Below are positions 1 to 8,232 of a stretch of 28,336 nucleotides of DNA, one piece after another. Numbering within the stretch: position 1 is the first letter of the stretch; the number at the start of each line of letters is the position of its first letter. The DNA is taken from the NCBI GenBank assembly GCA_001460835.1, contig CYKH01001629.1:11555-39890 (forward strand), written 5' to 3'. Made by a program: the position numbers and the translations under genes. This DNA comes from Bodo saltans (taxonomy: Eukaryota > Euglenozoa > Kinetoplastea > Eubodonida > Bodonidae). The notes beneath the pieces were generated by a model. That model was not told the DNA's origin, ran no database searches, and worked only from the letters and a program-made list of their open reading frames with translations.

Positions 1-1
1 G

Positions 2-418
2 CTTGGGCTGAGCGTTGTGAAGATGTTGCTGGATGCGTGGGAGCTGTGGAGTGCGGTGAAGCGTCGATTTGCGGACTGGCAAACTCGTGGAATAGTTGTC
101 GATTCGAAATCCAGCGACAGTACCCCCATGAAACTTTCACTGATGACGAGCAATTTTCTGAACGATGAGGGAGGTTCGAACGATGATGTTGTCGCGACGG
201 CTGAAAAGTTGCTTGCCGATGACTTTATCGTTGTTGCGCCTATGGCGATCGAGAGATGCATTTCGCCGATGGTTTTTGGTGAAGGGAATTATGCACATGA
301 TTTTGACCTTGTGTTTTGGGACGATGGTGGGCTGGCTATTGGCACGAGCCACGCGGAAGAGCGGAATGAAATTCTTACCACTGTTGTGCAGGAGTCCGCC
401 GCCCGTATTGTTTGCTGA
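2..418 (+). CDS. Unidentified protein, C-terminal fragment (cut by left window edge)
   Basis: The reading frame is open from base 2 and ends at TGA 416-418, so this is the last 138 codons of a gene that starts outside the window. GTG at 17 is not a credible eukaryotic start, and the frame is already open to its left. The fragment is a mixed-composition, probably globular sequence. It has a basic, Trp-containing segment near the start (ELWSAVKRRFADWQ) and an acidic/hydrophobic stretch (HDFDLVFWDDGGLAIG). I see no transmembrane segment, signal or known motif and cannot assign a family. Orientation matches every other gene here. Confidence 0.6.
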   Translation, partial: LGLSVVKMLLDAWELWSAVKRRFADWQTRGIVVDSKSSDSTPMKLSLMTSNFLNDEGGSNDDVVATAEKLLADDFIVVAPMAIERCISPMVFGEGNYAHDFDLVFWDDGGLAIGTSHAEERNEILTTVVQESAARIVC

Positions 419-804
419 ATATGTTGCTCTTTTCTGTGTATGTTGCTTTCGGTAGATTAATCGTGATTTTTTTGATTCTCTTTAAAAAACCCTCTGTACT
501 TTTGTGCCGTATGATTTGTTGTGTTCCTTTTTTGGAGAGAACAGCATTGCATTACTGTCGAACAACGTTGAATTTTCTTTAAGCTGCGTTTGATGGCGGC
601 CTTGGTTTGAGCTTGATTCTGCCTTGAGATATTGGATTATGGTCCTTTTCAAGTATTTTATTTTTTCGTCTACTTTTTATAATTGTTTTTTTTTTTTGTT
701 GAATCTCTGTTAGCGAATTTGTGCAACGTTGAAATAACTTGTGAGAGTTGTTTCTTTTTGGGATGACTTTCCATGAGTGCTGTTTCTTTTTGAAGGATAA
801 TAAG
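419..804. other. Intergenic region, T-rich
   Basis: No supportable gene lies between the first stop and the RasGEF region. The stretch is T-rich on the + strand, with a long T run near 684-698 and further pyrimidine-rich blocks at about 740-795. This fits a 3' UTR followed by a trans-splicing region for the next gene. The minus-strand ORFs here (579-845, 670-876) are Lys-rich readings of the T-rich strand and look spurious. Confidence 0.5.
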
Positions 805-906
805 ATGAGCCGGTCTATGTACCTTGGCGCAACATCCACCATCAACAGCCTCGAGCAAGCTCTGCAAGAAGAACAAATTCGCCTCGCTCAGTCACACCAG
901 CAATAA
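805..906 (+). other. 33-codon ORF upstream of the RasGEF: uORF or displaced N-terminus
   Basis: An ATG at 805 opens a 33-codon frame ending at TAA 904-906. Its translation looks like real protein, with a helix-prone segment (INSLEQALQEEQIRLAQ). It lies one frame away from the RasGEF frame, which is open from 809 but has no ATG until 953. Either this is an upstream ORF that would affect RasGEF translation, or it is the true N-terminus separated by a one-base indel near 895-915. The RasGEF-frame residues between about 906 and 953 also read as plausible protein, which favours the indel. Confidence 0.45.
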
Positions 907-952
907 CAACGCATCCTCTGGTGGGACTGTAACGGAGGTCCTTCGACAGGAA

Positions 953-3535
953 ATGAAAATGTTTGGTCTAAGTGAGGCGCACTATCTTCCCACCATGTCC
1001 CCCATTCCGTTTCTTCCAGCGACTGCACTCATCGACGCGTCGATTGGCGCGGGTGGGGGAGCCAGTCAACTTGCTAGCAGCGCACCATCTCCGTTGACGG
1101 TGCTGCTTGCGCCGCATCGAGCCACCGCGGCAAGTATTCACCAACTGCATTCAGCGATGAGGGAGTCGATCATGGTGTCCTGCCCGTGTATCGCAGCGCA
1201 CGTGGATGTCGTCCCTGCGTTGGAAGCTGCCATGGTGCAGCCGATGTGGTCAGAGCCTCCTTCAGACTTTTTTCTATTGAAACGGATGGCTGCGCCTGGT
1301 GCGGCAGGAGAGGGACTAGAAGCCCGTCAGTCGCAGTTTTCACGAGATGCAGGGGGCGTCGATGGAGGAGCAGCAGTATCGTCTTCGTCGTCGTCAGGGA
1401 AGGGAAAGTTAGTGCTTGCCACCATCAACCAGCTGGTAGAGCAATTGACGGCTGTGTACTTCAACCCTCTGACGAGCCGTTCACAGATCGCTCAGGATAA
1501 CGCAAACGCTTTCACCACCGCGTTCTTTCGTACGTATCGATTATTCCTTGCGCCGCAGGCGCTACTGTCAAAGTTGTTCCAAAGATTCCTCGTGCCGAGC
1601 TCGTTGTACGTCGCCGATCACATGGACACCCGTGGCATTGAGTTCCGCTGTCCCCCTGAACTTGCGCCGAAGGTGCGAACTGCGTTCGGGGGCGTGGAGT
1701 ACTCCGCGAGAAGTGCGAAGTGGTTAAAAGTCAGCCAGCTGATCAAAGTCAAAGTTCTCTGCATGCTACACCATTGGTTGAAGGAGTGTCCCAGGCATTT
1801 TGACGGAGGAATGTTGCGCATGTTGATGTCGTTTTTAGAAGAGCAGTGCTTCCAACCGTCGGCACATGCGGACTGCCCTGCACTGATTATGCAGTGCGCG
1901 GAGTTTGTGAAAGCTGCAGCGGCGGAGCTGCTTCTCTCTCACATCAGCAGCAGGCCTCGAGCCACCACCACTTTGTCACTGCGTTCTAGTGGCGGTGGTG
2001 GGAATAGACGTGGCGTGCTTGCGTTTTGCCCCATTGGTGTTCGTAACAGTGTCCCGCCAACCTTAGCAGGGCTGAACTCTGCAAGGGGCGGTGACTCCAC
2101 TGCCAGTGGTGGTGATGACGGGAATGGTGGTGTGCTACTGGTGCCCACCGGGCTCATCGAGCGGCTGGTTGCGTTTCACGCACACACGCAGCGCTCCAAG
2201 GGGTCCCTTCTGCGCAGCGGGGGTGAGGCGGGAAGTGGTGAAGACTCGATGGCTGCTCACAACGATCCTCGTCGTTTTGTTGCCGCAGCTTATCCTGCAG
2301 CAGGTCACCCATACTTCGACCCTGAAGGAATCTACGCCGCTGTTGTGCGTGAATTCTTAGACTTACCGATCCCACCAGTTGTGCGCGCGATTACCGGCTG
2401 CAGTCGTTTGCTCTTCCGCAGTTTCGACGTGGAAGCCTTTTTAGAAGTGGCGATCCTCGGGGATGTATCCAGCGTCAACAAGTCGCCAGCTGTGTCCAGT
2501 GCTGGAGGAGCTGGTCGCATGGAGTCGTCAGGGGGTGGTGGTCGTGGTGGTGTCGGACGCGATGGAGGACGCGCCACGGACGTGTCAGTTGAGGTGTTTG
2601 TCACCCACGCGGAGAGATTGATGCATTGGGCTGCTTCGTTGGTGCTGACTGCTGCTGGCCTCGATGCCGCTCCGAGTAAGGGCAATGCTGCCCAGCAGCA
2701 GCAGCAGCAACAACGTCGTGGGGCAGCCGCGAGCGATGAGAACCAATCGAACACAACCACGAGCCCACTTTTGCAAGCAGTTCTTTACCGCCTTGTCGAG
2801 CTTGCGACGGAGCTGATGGAGCAGAACGATCTGCATTCCGCATTCGGTCTCGTGGCTGGCCTCAATCATCCTGCGATTGCCCGGCTCCATCGACCGCTGT
2901 TCTCCAAACGATTCATGTTCCACGAACGAATCGAGACGCTGATTGACTTTTTTGACCTGAGCACCGCCAAGTACGCCAACTACATGTCGCACCTGCCCGA
3001 TGACGACATCCACCCACCAGTGCCGTTTGTGCATCAGTGCATTGAGGAGATGCGTGCACTGCATGACACAGCCCCGTCCTACTACCGAGTCCCACCGCGT
3101 CACCATAGTGCTTCTGTTCCACAGGGAGGAGGTTCGCAAGGTAGTTCAGGGAGCGATGGGGCAGGAGGTTGGGTTCCGTCTGAAGTTGTCATTCACTGGA
3201 GGAAATTCCAAGCGCTTGAGGGGATGCTTGGGGACCTCATCAAATACCAAGCTGTTCCTGTGTCCCACGGCACCTACGTAGAGATTCAGATGATGTACGG
3301 CGGAAACTCAGCGCTCAACGCATCGGCGGCAGGTGCTGGCGATCGTGGCGGGAAAAAATCGACAGGGGCTAACACCACGACAAACGCGGTGGGAAGCACC
3401 CTCAACGCAGCCACAGTGGCGCGGGTAGGGGCCATGTTAGAGTCCCACCAATGGGCTCCTGACAGAATGATCACTGACGCCGCGATGCTAGCGCAGTTGT
3501 CGTTAATGGTGCATGATCCGACTCGCGTGGACTGA
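953..3535 (+). CDS. Ras-family guanine nucleotide exchange factor (REM + CDC25 domains)
   Basis: Encodes about 860 residues from the first in-frame ATG; the frame is open from 809. A RasGEF N-terminal (REM) domain lies at about residues 150-300, with the typical starts LATINQLVEQLT and AFFRTYRLFLAPQALL and the helix LKVSQLIKVKVLCMLHHWLK. The catalytic CDC25 domain spans about 490-785: FDVEAFLEVAILGD, then NDLHSAFGLVAGLNHPAIAR, then NYMSHLPDDDIHPPVPFV, then a final helix VIHWRKFQALEGMLGDLIKY. By family knowledge it should load GTP onto a Ras-like GTPase at a membrane. Low-complexity Gly/Ser loops and a Gln run (about 2695-2712) interrupt the catalytic domain, so activity is not certain. No PH, SH3 or other targeting domain is visible. 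The true start is unresolved; see the upstream 33-codon ORF. Confidence 0.88.
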   Translation: MKMFGLSEAHYLPTMSPIPFLPATALIDASIGAGGGASQLASSAPSPLTVLLAPHRATAASIHQLHSAMRESIMVSCPCIAAHVDVVPALEAAMVQPMWSEPPSDFFLLKRMAAPGAAGEGLEARQSQFSRDAGGVDGGAAVSSSSSSGKGKLVLATINQLVEQLTAVYFNPLTSRSQIAQDNANAFTTAFFRTYRLFLAPQALLSKLFQRFLVPSSLYVADHMDTRGIEFRCPPELAPKVRTAFGGVEYSARSAKWLKVSQLIKVKVLCMLHHWLKECPRHFDGGMLRMLMSFLEEQCFQPSAHADCPALIMQCAEFVKAAAAELLLSHISSRPRATTTLSLRSSGGGGNRRGVLAFCPIGVRNSVPPTLAGLNSARGGDSTASGGDDGNGGVLLVPTGLIERLVAFHAHTQRSKGSLLRSGGEAGSGEDSMAAHNDPRRFVAAAYPAAGHPYFDPEGIYAAVVREFLDLPIPPVVRAITGCSRLLFRSFDVEAFLEVAILGDVSSVNKSPAVSSAGGAGRMESSGGGGRGGVGRDGGRATDVSVEVFVTHAERLMHWAASLVLTAAGLDAAPSKGNAAQQQQQQQRRGAAASDENQSNTTTSPLLQAVLYRLVELATELMEQNDLHSAFGLVAGLNHPAIARLHRPLFSKRFMFHERIETLIDFFDLSTAKYANYMSHLPDDDIHPPVPFVHQCIEEMRALHDTAPSYYRVPPRHHSASVPQGGGSQGSSGSDGAGGWVPSEVVIHWRKFQALEGMLGDLIKYQAVPVSHGTYVEIQMMYGGNSALNASAAGAGDRGGKKSTGANTTTNAVGSTLNAATVARVGAMLESHQWAPDRMITDAAMLAQLSLMVHDPTRVD

Positions 3536-3600
3536 CTGACGGGTGTGATCACGCTGCTGATCACTTCGTTTAACTTTTTTTTTCATAGATCGGTCAACGC

Positions 3601-3624
3601 TTCGTTTCTTTTTGTTTCTCTTAG
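3601..3624 (+). promoter_or_regulatory. Candidate trans-splice acceptor before the 3743 gene
   Basis: A dense pyrimidine tract ends in TTAG (AG at 3623-3624), about 120 bases before the ATG chosen at 3743. Kinetoplastid genes use such tracts for spliced-leader addition. The open frame also runs upstream of 3743, but those 66 codons translate the pyrimidine tract itself (Phe/Leu/Ser-rich), so I treat them as 5' UTR. Confidence 0.5.
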
Positions 3625-3742
3625 GTTTTCTTCCTTTTCATTACCATTGTATTTGTGTTCTTTTCTGGACCACCATTGTCTTTTTGAAATATCTTTTCAT
3701 CTGAGAGCACGTCATCACGAGGAAAAGGGGGATCATCACACA

Positions 3743-5995
3743 ATGCAAGTTGCATTCGACCGCTGGAGGGGCTGGAGAAGGTTTTCCCTGCCTACGCAAG
3801 AGGAACGAGATCTCAAGAAGAAACTAGCAGAATCTAAAGTGTACCGATCTCGCAACGCATACGAATCTGCTTCCACTGGAACAAGTGACAACAACAGTAT
3901 CGATCGCCATCACGCCATCAGCAACATTCAACTGCCAAAGAATGCCCTCGCCCCACTCCCAGTGTTCCTACGTCGCCACATTCTTGATTATTGCTGTGCA
4001 GTGGAAGATTCGTTTCTTGACGACCTTCAGCACTTAGAGGACGTCGTGAAGAATGATGAACTAGGCATCTTGAACACATACCACAATCATTCTTCCCCAC
4101 CGCCGCAGGAACGTAGTGGAACGAATGCAACGGATGTTCATGATGAAGCGGGAGTGTCGACTGTGGTCGTCGCAAGTACGAGAGTGGCTGCTAAAGATGA
4201 TACCGTCGCCTCCACTATTACTTCTGGTGCGACTCACCCACTGGTTGCGATTCTCGATGTAGTCGAGTCGGAGCTGGCTACTATGTATGAGGGTAGAATT
4301 CTACATGAACTCTCTGCCTTCGCACGTTGCTTTGGTGTTCCAGTAAGTGCCTCGATGCACAATATATTGGAGGAGCAAGGGTCGATGGCACCTCGCTCTC
4401 CAACAGTGCCTTCATCGACGCGACGCCGTTCGCTTGTGACCTACGTGCGTGAGGCGACTCCACCGCCAGCAGCCACCGCGCCACCGCCGCCGTCATCCAC
4501 CGCATCGGCGCAATCTCCGCCTCTTAGCCACCGACGCTCGCTGCACCTGCAGCAACAAGCAGGAGTGCAAATGTGCAGCTACCACCAACGCGACACTGTT
4601 GTGGCGTACCTCCAGCGAATTTATGCCCATGCACGCTCCCAACGTGATCGGTTTGAGCGTGCCCTCTCATGGGTACGATTTCGAGACAACATGTTGCACT
4701 CCACATGTGCATCCCTTCGTCCGATATTACGAGATGATTTGAGCACGTGGGAGATGATTCTTCAACAGTGGCGCATGCCTAACCGTTGCAGCAAGCCGAA
4801 TGATGCCATGCCAAATAGCAACAACACAGGCGACCGATCGTTGATCAATAACCGCCAACAGCGTCCGCCTGACCCGGACCACGTCGACTTTATCTTCGAG
4901 CGAGCGTTGATGGAGCTTGGTCGCTACCAGGCCCGCATATCCAGCGTGGAGTACCTTGGGCGCCCCGACTTGTCCTTGGACGACATCCGTAATCTTTTCT
5001 GGGAAGTTGGACTCACGCCTCCCGTGTTTGCTTCCCGTGATCAAGAGGATATCAGCGATACCAACACCCATTCTGCATCTGCTAGTGAAGTGGTTGGCCA
5101 GACCTTTGATGGTGTGACAGAAACCTACGCCCAGACCATCACATTCCGCCAAGCACTCACTCTGGGCCTCACTGAGATTCCATGGGTCCGTGGCTACTCA
5201 TGGGAGGACCGCGCAACAGCAGCAATCGTAGAAGAAGAGGACGAGGGTGATGATAAACAATCGTTGGGTGCGTACAGTGGTGGGGGAGGAGGCGGCGGCG
5301 CATCAGCGAGGTCACCAAAGGGGCACCACCAACAAAACCACGAAGCATTTGACGGCGTTGCATCGGATTCTGGCCGGTTATCTCTTCGGGCACGAAGTCC
5401 TGTACAGCCAATGGGTGGGACCACAACGAGTAATCCTCTTATGTCTGGGCGGCAGTCGCCGAACCCAAAATCACGCTCGGTCTGTTCCGTTGCTCGCAGT
5501 GAGCGCGTGTTGCAGATGCTTGGCAACCACGGCGTGGATGACACAGTGCGGCAGCAGCTGGAGGAGTTGGAACGTGAGCGTGCTTCACTTGAGGCGGCTG
5601 ATCAGGCACTCCGACGCAAGGCGTTTGCTGTTGCGGCTCACGCAATGTCGCAGCGCCTGTGGTTGTCTACGGATCTCTTTCGCCCGCACGGCGAGCATCA
5701 GTTCGCTGGCTGTGAATACTGCGCAGACACTCACCTTGCCATGGTGGGCCTCAAACGTGACAACAGCGGTGCGGTCGGCGACATCGTGGTGTGTAGTGCG
5801 TGTTACCAAGATTTGTACAGTGATGAACTATCCATTGCACATCGGATGTACCAGTGGTTGACGGTGCAGGAGCTGATTGGGGCTGGTGTGACAGCGGTGG
5901 AGGGGGAGGCGGGAAGTACCGGCGACTTGGATGACGATGTGATGGCAGCAGATCGGCAACACAACGCCACACCACCGTATTTGGCGAGTAGATAG
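3743..5995 (+). CDS. Unidentified protein with coiled coil and C-terminal CX2C-CX2C zinc motif
   Basis: Encodes 750 residues from ATG 3743, chosen because the upstream in-frame ATG at 3545 would place a pyrimidine tract inside the protein. The N-terminus is basic and Trp-containing (FDRWRGWRRF). A helical region near 171-200 and another near 281-340 flank a Pro/Ser-rich linker. A Gly/Ser linker follows, then a coiled coil at about 603-634 (QQLEELERERASLEAADQAL). A putative zinc site follows: CEYC at 657-660 and CSAC at 684-687, 23 residues apart, resembling a treble clef or zinc ribbon. I cannot name the family. A scaffold or vesicle-associated role would be a guess. The last 48 codons are repeated downstream in a tandem duplication. 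Confidence 0.75.
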   Translation: MQVAFDRWRGWRRFSLPTQEERDLKKKLAESKVYRSRNAYESASTGTSDNNSIDRHHAISNIQLPKNALAPLPVFLRRHILDYCCAVEDSFLDDLQHLEDVVKNDELGILNTYHNHSSPPPQERSGTNATDVHDEAGVSTVVVASTRVAAKDDTVASTITSGATHPLVAILDVVESELATMYEGRILHELSAFARCFGVPVSASMHNILEEQGSMAPRSPTVPSSTRRRSLVTYVREATPPPAATAPPPPSSTASAQSPPLSHRRSLHLQQQAGVQMCSYHQRDTVVAYLQRIYAHARSQRDRFERALSWVRFRDNMLHSTCASLRPILRDDLSTWEMILQQWRMPNRCSKPNDAMPNSNNTGDRSLINNRQQRPPDPDHVDFIFERALMELGRYQARISSVEYLGRPDLSLDDIRNLFWEVGLTPPVFASRDQEDISDTNTHSASASEVVGQTFDGVTETYAQTITFRQALTLGLTEIPWVRGYSWEDRATAAIVEEEDEGDDKQSLGAYSGGGGGGGASARSPKGHHQQNHEAFDGVASDSGRLSLRARSPVQPMGGTTTSNPLMSGRQSPNPKSRSVCSVARSERVLQMLGNHGVDDTVRQQLEELERERASLEAADQALRRKAFAVAAHAMSQRLWLSTDLFRPHGEHQFAGCEYCADTHLAMVGLKRDNSGAVGDIVVCSACYQDLYSDELSIAHRMYQWLTVQELIGAGVTAVEGEAGSTGDLDDDVMAADRQHNATPPYLASR

Positions 5996-6206
5996 ACCCT
6001 ATCGGTTTGCTACCAGAATGGAAGCGACAGACTGGGCGTTTTTTTTTTGCAGTTTGTAGATTCGAGTTGTGATACGTTGAACAACCTTTGCGCTATTGAA
6101 CTCATGATTGCGTGTACTTCCGCAACTCCCTTGAGTTCCACTATTTACCTTCTTTTTCGACACACACAAAAAAGTAACTCAAATAATTTGAGTTTGCGTG
6201 TGCCTG
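5852..6206 (+). repeat. Tandem duplication A, copy 1 (355 bp)
   Basis: The first unit of a direct head-to-tail duplication. It contains the last 48 codons of the 3743 gene including its TAG, the 3' UTR, a T10 run, a second pyrimidine tract near 6148-6160 and an inverted repeat at 6176-6194. It abuts copy 2 with no spacer. Confidence 0.95.
6176..6194. repeat. Inverted repeat, 8-bp arms with TAA loop (copy 1)
   Basis: AACTCAAA and TTTGAGTT flank TAA. Outer sequences CACACACAAA (6161-6170) and TTTGCGTGTG (6193-6202) are also largely complementary, so RNA could fold into a longer imperfect hairpin. It lies at the end of duplication unit A and is copied with it. Confidence 0.7.
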
Positions 6207-6567
6207 CAGTGGTTGACGGTGCAGGAGCTGATTGGGGCTGGTGTGACAGCGGTGGAGGGGGAGGCGGGAAGTACCGGCGACTTGGATGACGATGTGATGG
6301 CAGCAGATCGGCAACACAACGCCACACCACCGTATTTGGCGAGTAGATAGACCCTATCGGTTTGCTACCAGAATGGAAGCGACAGACTGGGCGTTTTTTT
6401 TTTTTTGCTGTTTGTAGATTCGAGTTGTGTGATACGTTTAACAACCTTTGCGGTATTGAACTCATGATTGCGTGTACTTCCGCAACTCCCTTGAGTTCCA
6501 CTATTACCTTCTTTTTTTCGACACACACAAAAAAGTAACTCAAATAATTTGAGTTTGCGTGTGCCTG
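6207..6567 (+). repeat. Tandem duplication A, copy 2 (361 bp) with a gene 3'-end remnant
   Basis: The second unit is identical to copy 1 through the coding-derived part (6207 to the stop at 6348-6350). It then differs only in non-coding sequence: the T run is 13 instead of 10, there is a 2-base TG insertion, two further T-run length changes, and three substitutions. The 48 codons here have no start and are a non-functional remnant. The unit also supplies a second pyrimidine tract upstream of the V-ATPase gene, so that gene has two candidate splice-acceptor regions about 360 bases apart. Confidence 0.95.
6537..6555. repeat. Inverted repeat, 8-bp arms with TAA loop (copy 2)
   Basis: This is an unchanged copy of the inverted repeat at 6176-6194. 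It sits about 70 bases before the V-ATPase ATG, where it would lie in the 5' UTR if splicing uses the AG at 6534-6535. Confidence 0.7.
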
Positions 6568-6626
6568 TGTGGTGATCAGAACAAGAGATCTTTGAGAGGA
6601 GAAAACACATAATTTGCTCGAGAGAT

Positions 6627-7214
6627 ATGCCGTCGACAAAAACAACCGTTGCCGTAGCTGCTAGCTGCTGTGCAGTTGCTGCTTGGGCAGCCACCACTAG
6701 CCAAAGCGCTTGCCAAGCGCGCACGTACCCTGCTAGCGCTGGCCTTTTCGGCTCTCTTGGTGCTACGATAGCCCTTGTGTTCGCAAATCTTGGCTCCGCC
6801 TACGGTGCGGCCAAAGCTGGCGCCGGTGTTGCTCACCTCGGCATCAACGCCCCTGACAAGATTATGCGCGGTATTGTCCCTGTCGTCATGGCCGGTATTC
6901 TCGGTATCTACGGCCTGATCGTGGCGGTGATCATCAACAATAACATCCGAACGGAGCCAAACACATATTCCACGTTCGCGGCGTACATGCACCTTGGTGC
7001 TGGCCTTGCCGCTGGCCTCGCTGCACTTGCTGCCGGCCTTGCTATTGGAGTGGTGGGAGACACTGCAGTGCGTGCATACGGAAAGCAGGACAAGATTTTC
7101 GTCGCGATGATTCTCATGCTCATTTTCGCAGAGGCGTTAGGTCTCTACGGCCTCATTATTGCGCTGCTTATGAACAATCAGGCCACCCGCTACGGAAACT
7201 TGTGCCCCGCGTAA
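6627..7214 (+). CDS. V-type H+-ATPase 16-kDa proteolipid (subunit c)
   Basis: Encodes 195 residues forming the membrane rotor ring of the vacuolar proton pump, which acidifies endosomes, lysosomes or acidocalcisomes. After an N-terminal extension of about 35 residues, the body matches the family: GSLGATIALVFANLGSAYGA, then helix 2, then LGAGLAAGLAALAAGLAIG, and a last helix IFAEALGLYGLI. Its Glu (residue 169) is the expected proton-carrying carboxylate. There are four membrane helices. The family is usually near 155-165 residues, so the Ala/Thr/Cys-rich leader is extra; it resembles a signal or targeting peptide. ATG 6627 is the only sensible start because the next Met is well inside the protein. 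Duplication A ends 60 bases upstream. Confidence 0.95.
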   Translation: MPSTKTTVAVAASCCAVAAWAATTSQSACQARTYPASAGLFGSLGATIALVFANLGSAYGAAKAGAGVAHLGINAPDKIMRGIVPVVMAGILGIYGLIVAVIINNNIRTEPNTYSTFAAYMHLGAGLAAGLAALAAGLAIGVVGDTAVRAYGKQDKIFVAMILMLIFAEALGLYGLIIALLMNNQATRYGNLCPA

Positions 7215-8232
7215 CCAACAATTGATTCTAGTTACGTGTGTGTGATACGCGTGTTCCGTTTTTTTTTTTTTTTTGTAGCGTTGTGAAAAAAGGAAACTGT
7301 TCACGACGGGAAGGAGGCAATGGACGAAGCGTGGAGAACGAGCCCAAAATTTCTACAAGCATTGGTTTTTGTTAGCGGCAAAGCAGATCTCTCTTTTTCT
7401 TAAGACTCCCCATCATACGCGAGAAACAAATTTCACAAAAAGAAACGCACATCTGTGTTTACATACACGTGCGTTCCTTTGAAAAGTGATTTCTCATCAA
7501 AGGGGAGGCCTAAAGGCTGGAGACTCCATATTATTTTTGCGCCGACCGGACTATGTTTCTAGGAAGTGGTGTTCATTCAACTATGTTCCGTACTTGCGCT
7601 CAACAGTCGTGCGAATCCACAAAAAAAAGAAAAACCCAAAAAGAAACAAAAAAGTCAAAAGAAGAATCGTGATCTCAGCTGAACAACGACAAAAAATCCC
7701 AACATCAGCAAAACAAAAAGAAAGAAAACCCCAAAAACAACAACAGGAGAGACAAATTTTCAATCAAGAACAAGGTGATTGCCGAGTGTATGTGTTTCGC
7801 CGGCTTTAGTAGTTGAAAGGCAAAGAACAACACCACTGTAGCAGCCAAATCAAGAATAAAACGAAAAGAATTAGCGCACAGTATCGCAAGAGATCTACAA
7901 ACATATCGTGGCATCTCTTTGTGTGAACGCTTTGCATGACGACAACAACAACGGCAGTATTGATATGCGTGTTTGTTTGTCTTCCCCTTTCTGATTGCTG
8001 TGGGAGTTCACAGTGGGTGTTGATTTTGCGCGGGTTGTGGTGACACCCAAATTGTGTGATGGATGAGACAATCGAGATGAGATCGCATTTTGGCGGCGAA
8101 GTCTGCGCTGAAATGATTTATGACGAACCGCGAATATGTTGTTCTGCTTTGCACTTGTTTTAGAGAGAAGAGAGAAGCGAAGAGACACACATAGATCATT
8201 CTTTTTTTCTTCCTGCAATCACGACGAGCACA
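7215..8232. other. 1-kb gap without a supportable gene; contains an A-rich tract
   Basis: It begins with a T run of about 17 at 7258-7275. Bases 7618-7760 are strongly A-rich on the + strand, the opposite of the usual pyrimidine bias between these genes. The + ORF at 7486-7809 is merely a Lys/Gln reading of that tract, and the minus ORFs (7581-7763, 7705-7914, 7895-8218) show no protein-like composition. A pyrimidine tract at about 8199-8214 precedes the next gene. Confidence 0.55.

Noticed and set aside
2585-3139. 184-codon minus-strand ORF opposite the RasGEF gene
   Set aside because: It lies opposite a clearly coding CDC25 domain and has low-complexity Leu/Gln/Arg composition typical of an antisense shadow.
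5247-5861. 204-codon + ORF overlapping the 3743 gene in another frame
   Set aside because: Arg/Cys/Ser-rich out-of-frame reading of a region whose true frame holds a coiled coil and a zinc motif.
6145-6724. Overlapping minus-strand ORFs (166 and 119 codons) across duplication A
   Set aside because: Their similarity to each other only reflects the tandem DNA repeat. They read T-rich non-coding sequence and show no protein motif.
7486-7809. 107-codon Lys/Gln-rich + ORF
   Set aside because: It is produced by the A-rich tract. No ordered composition or motif is seen.
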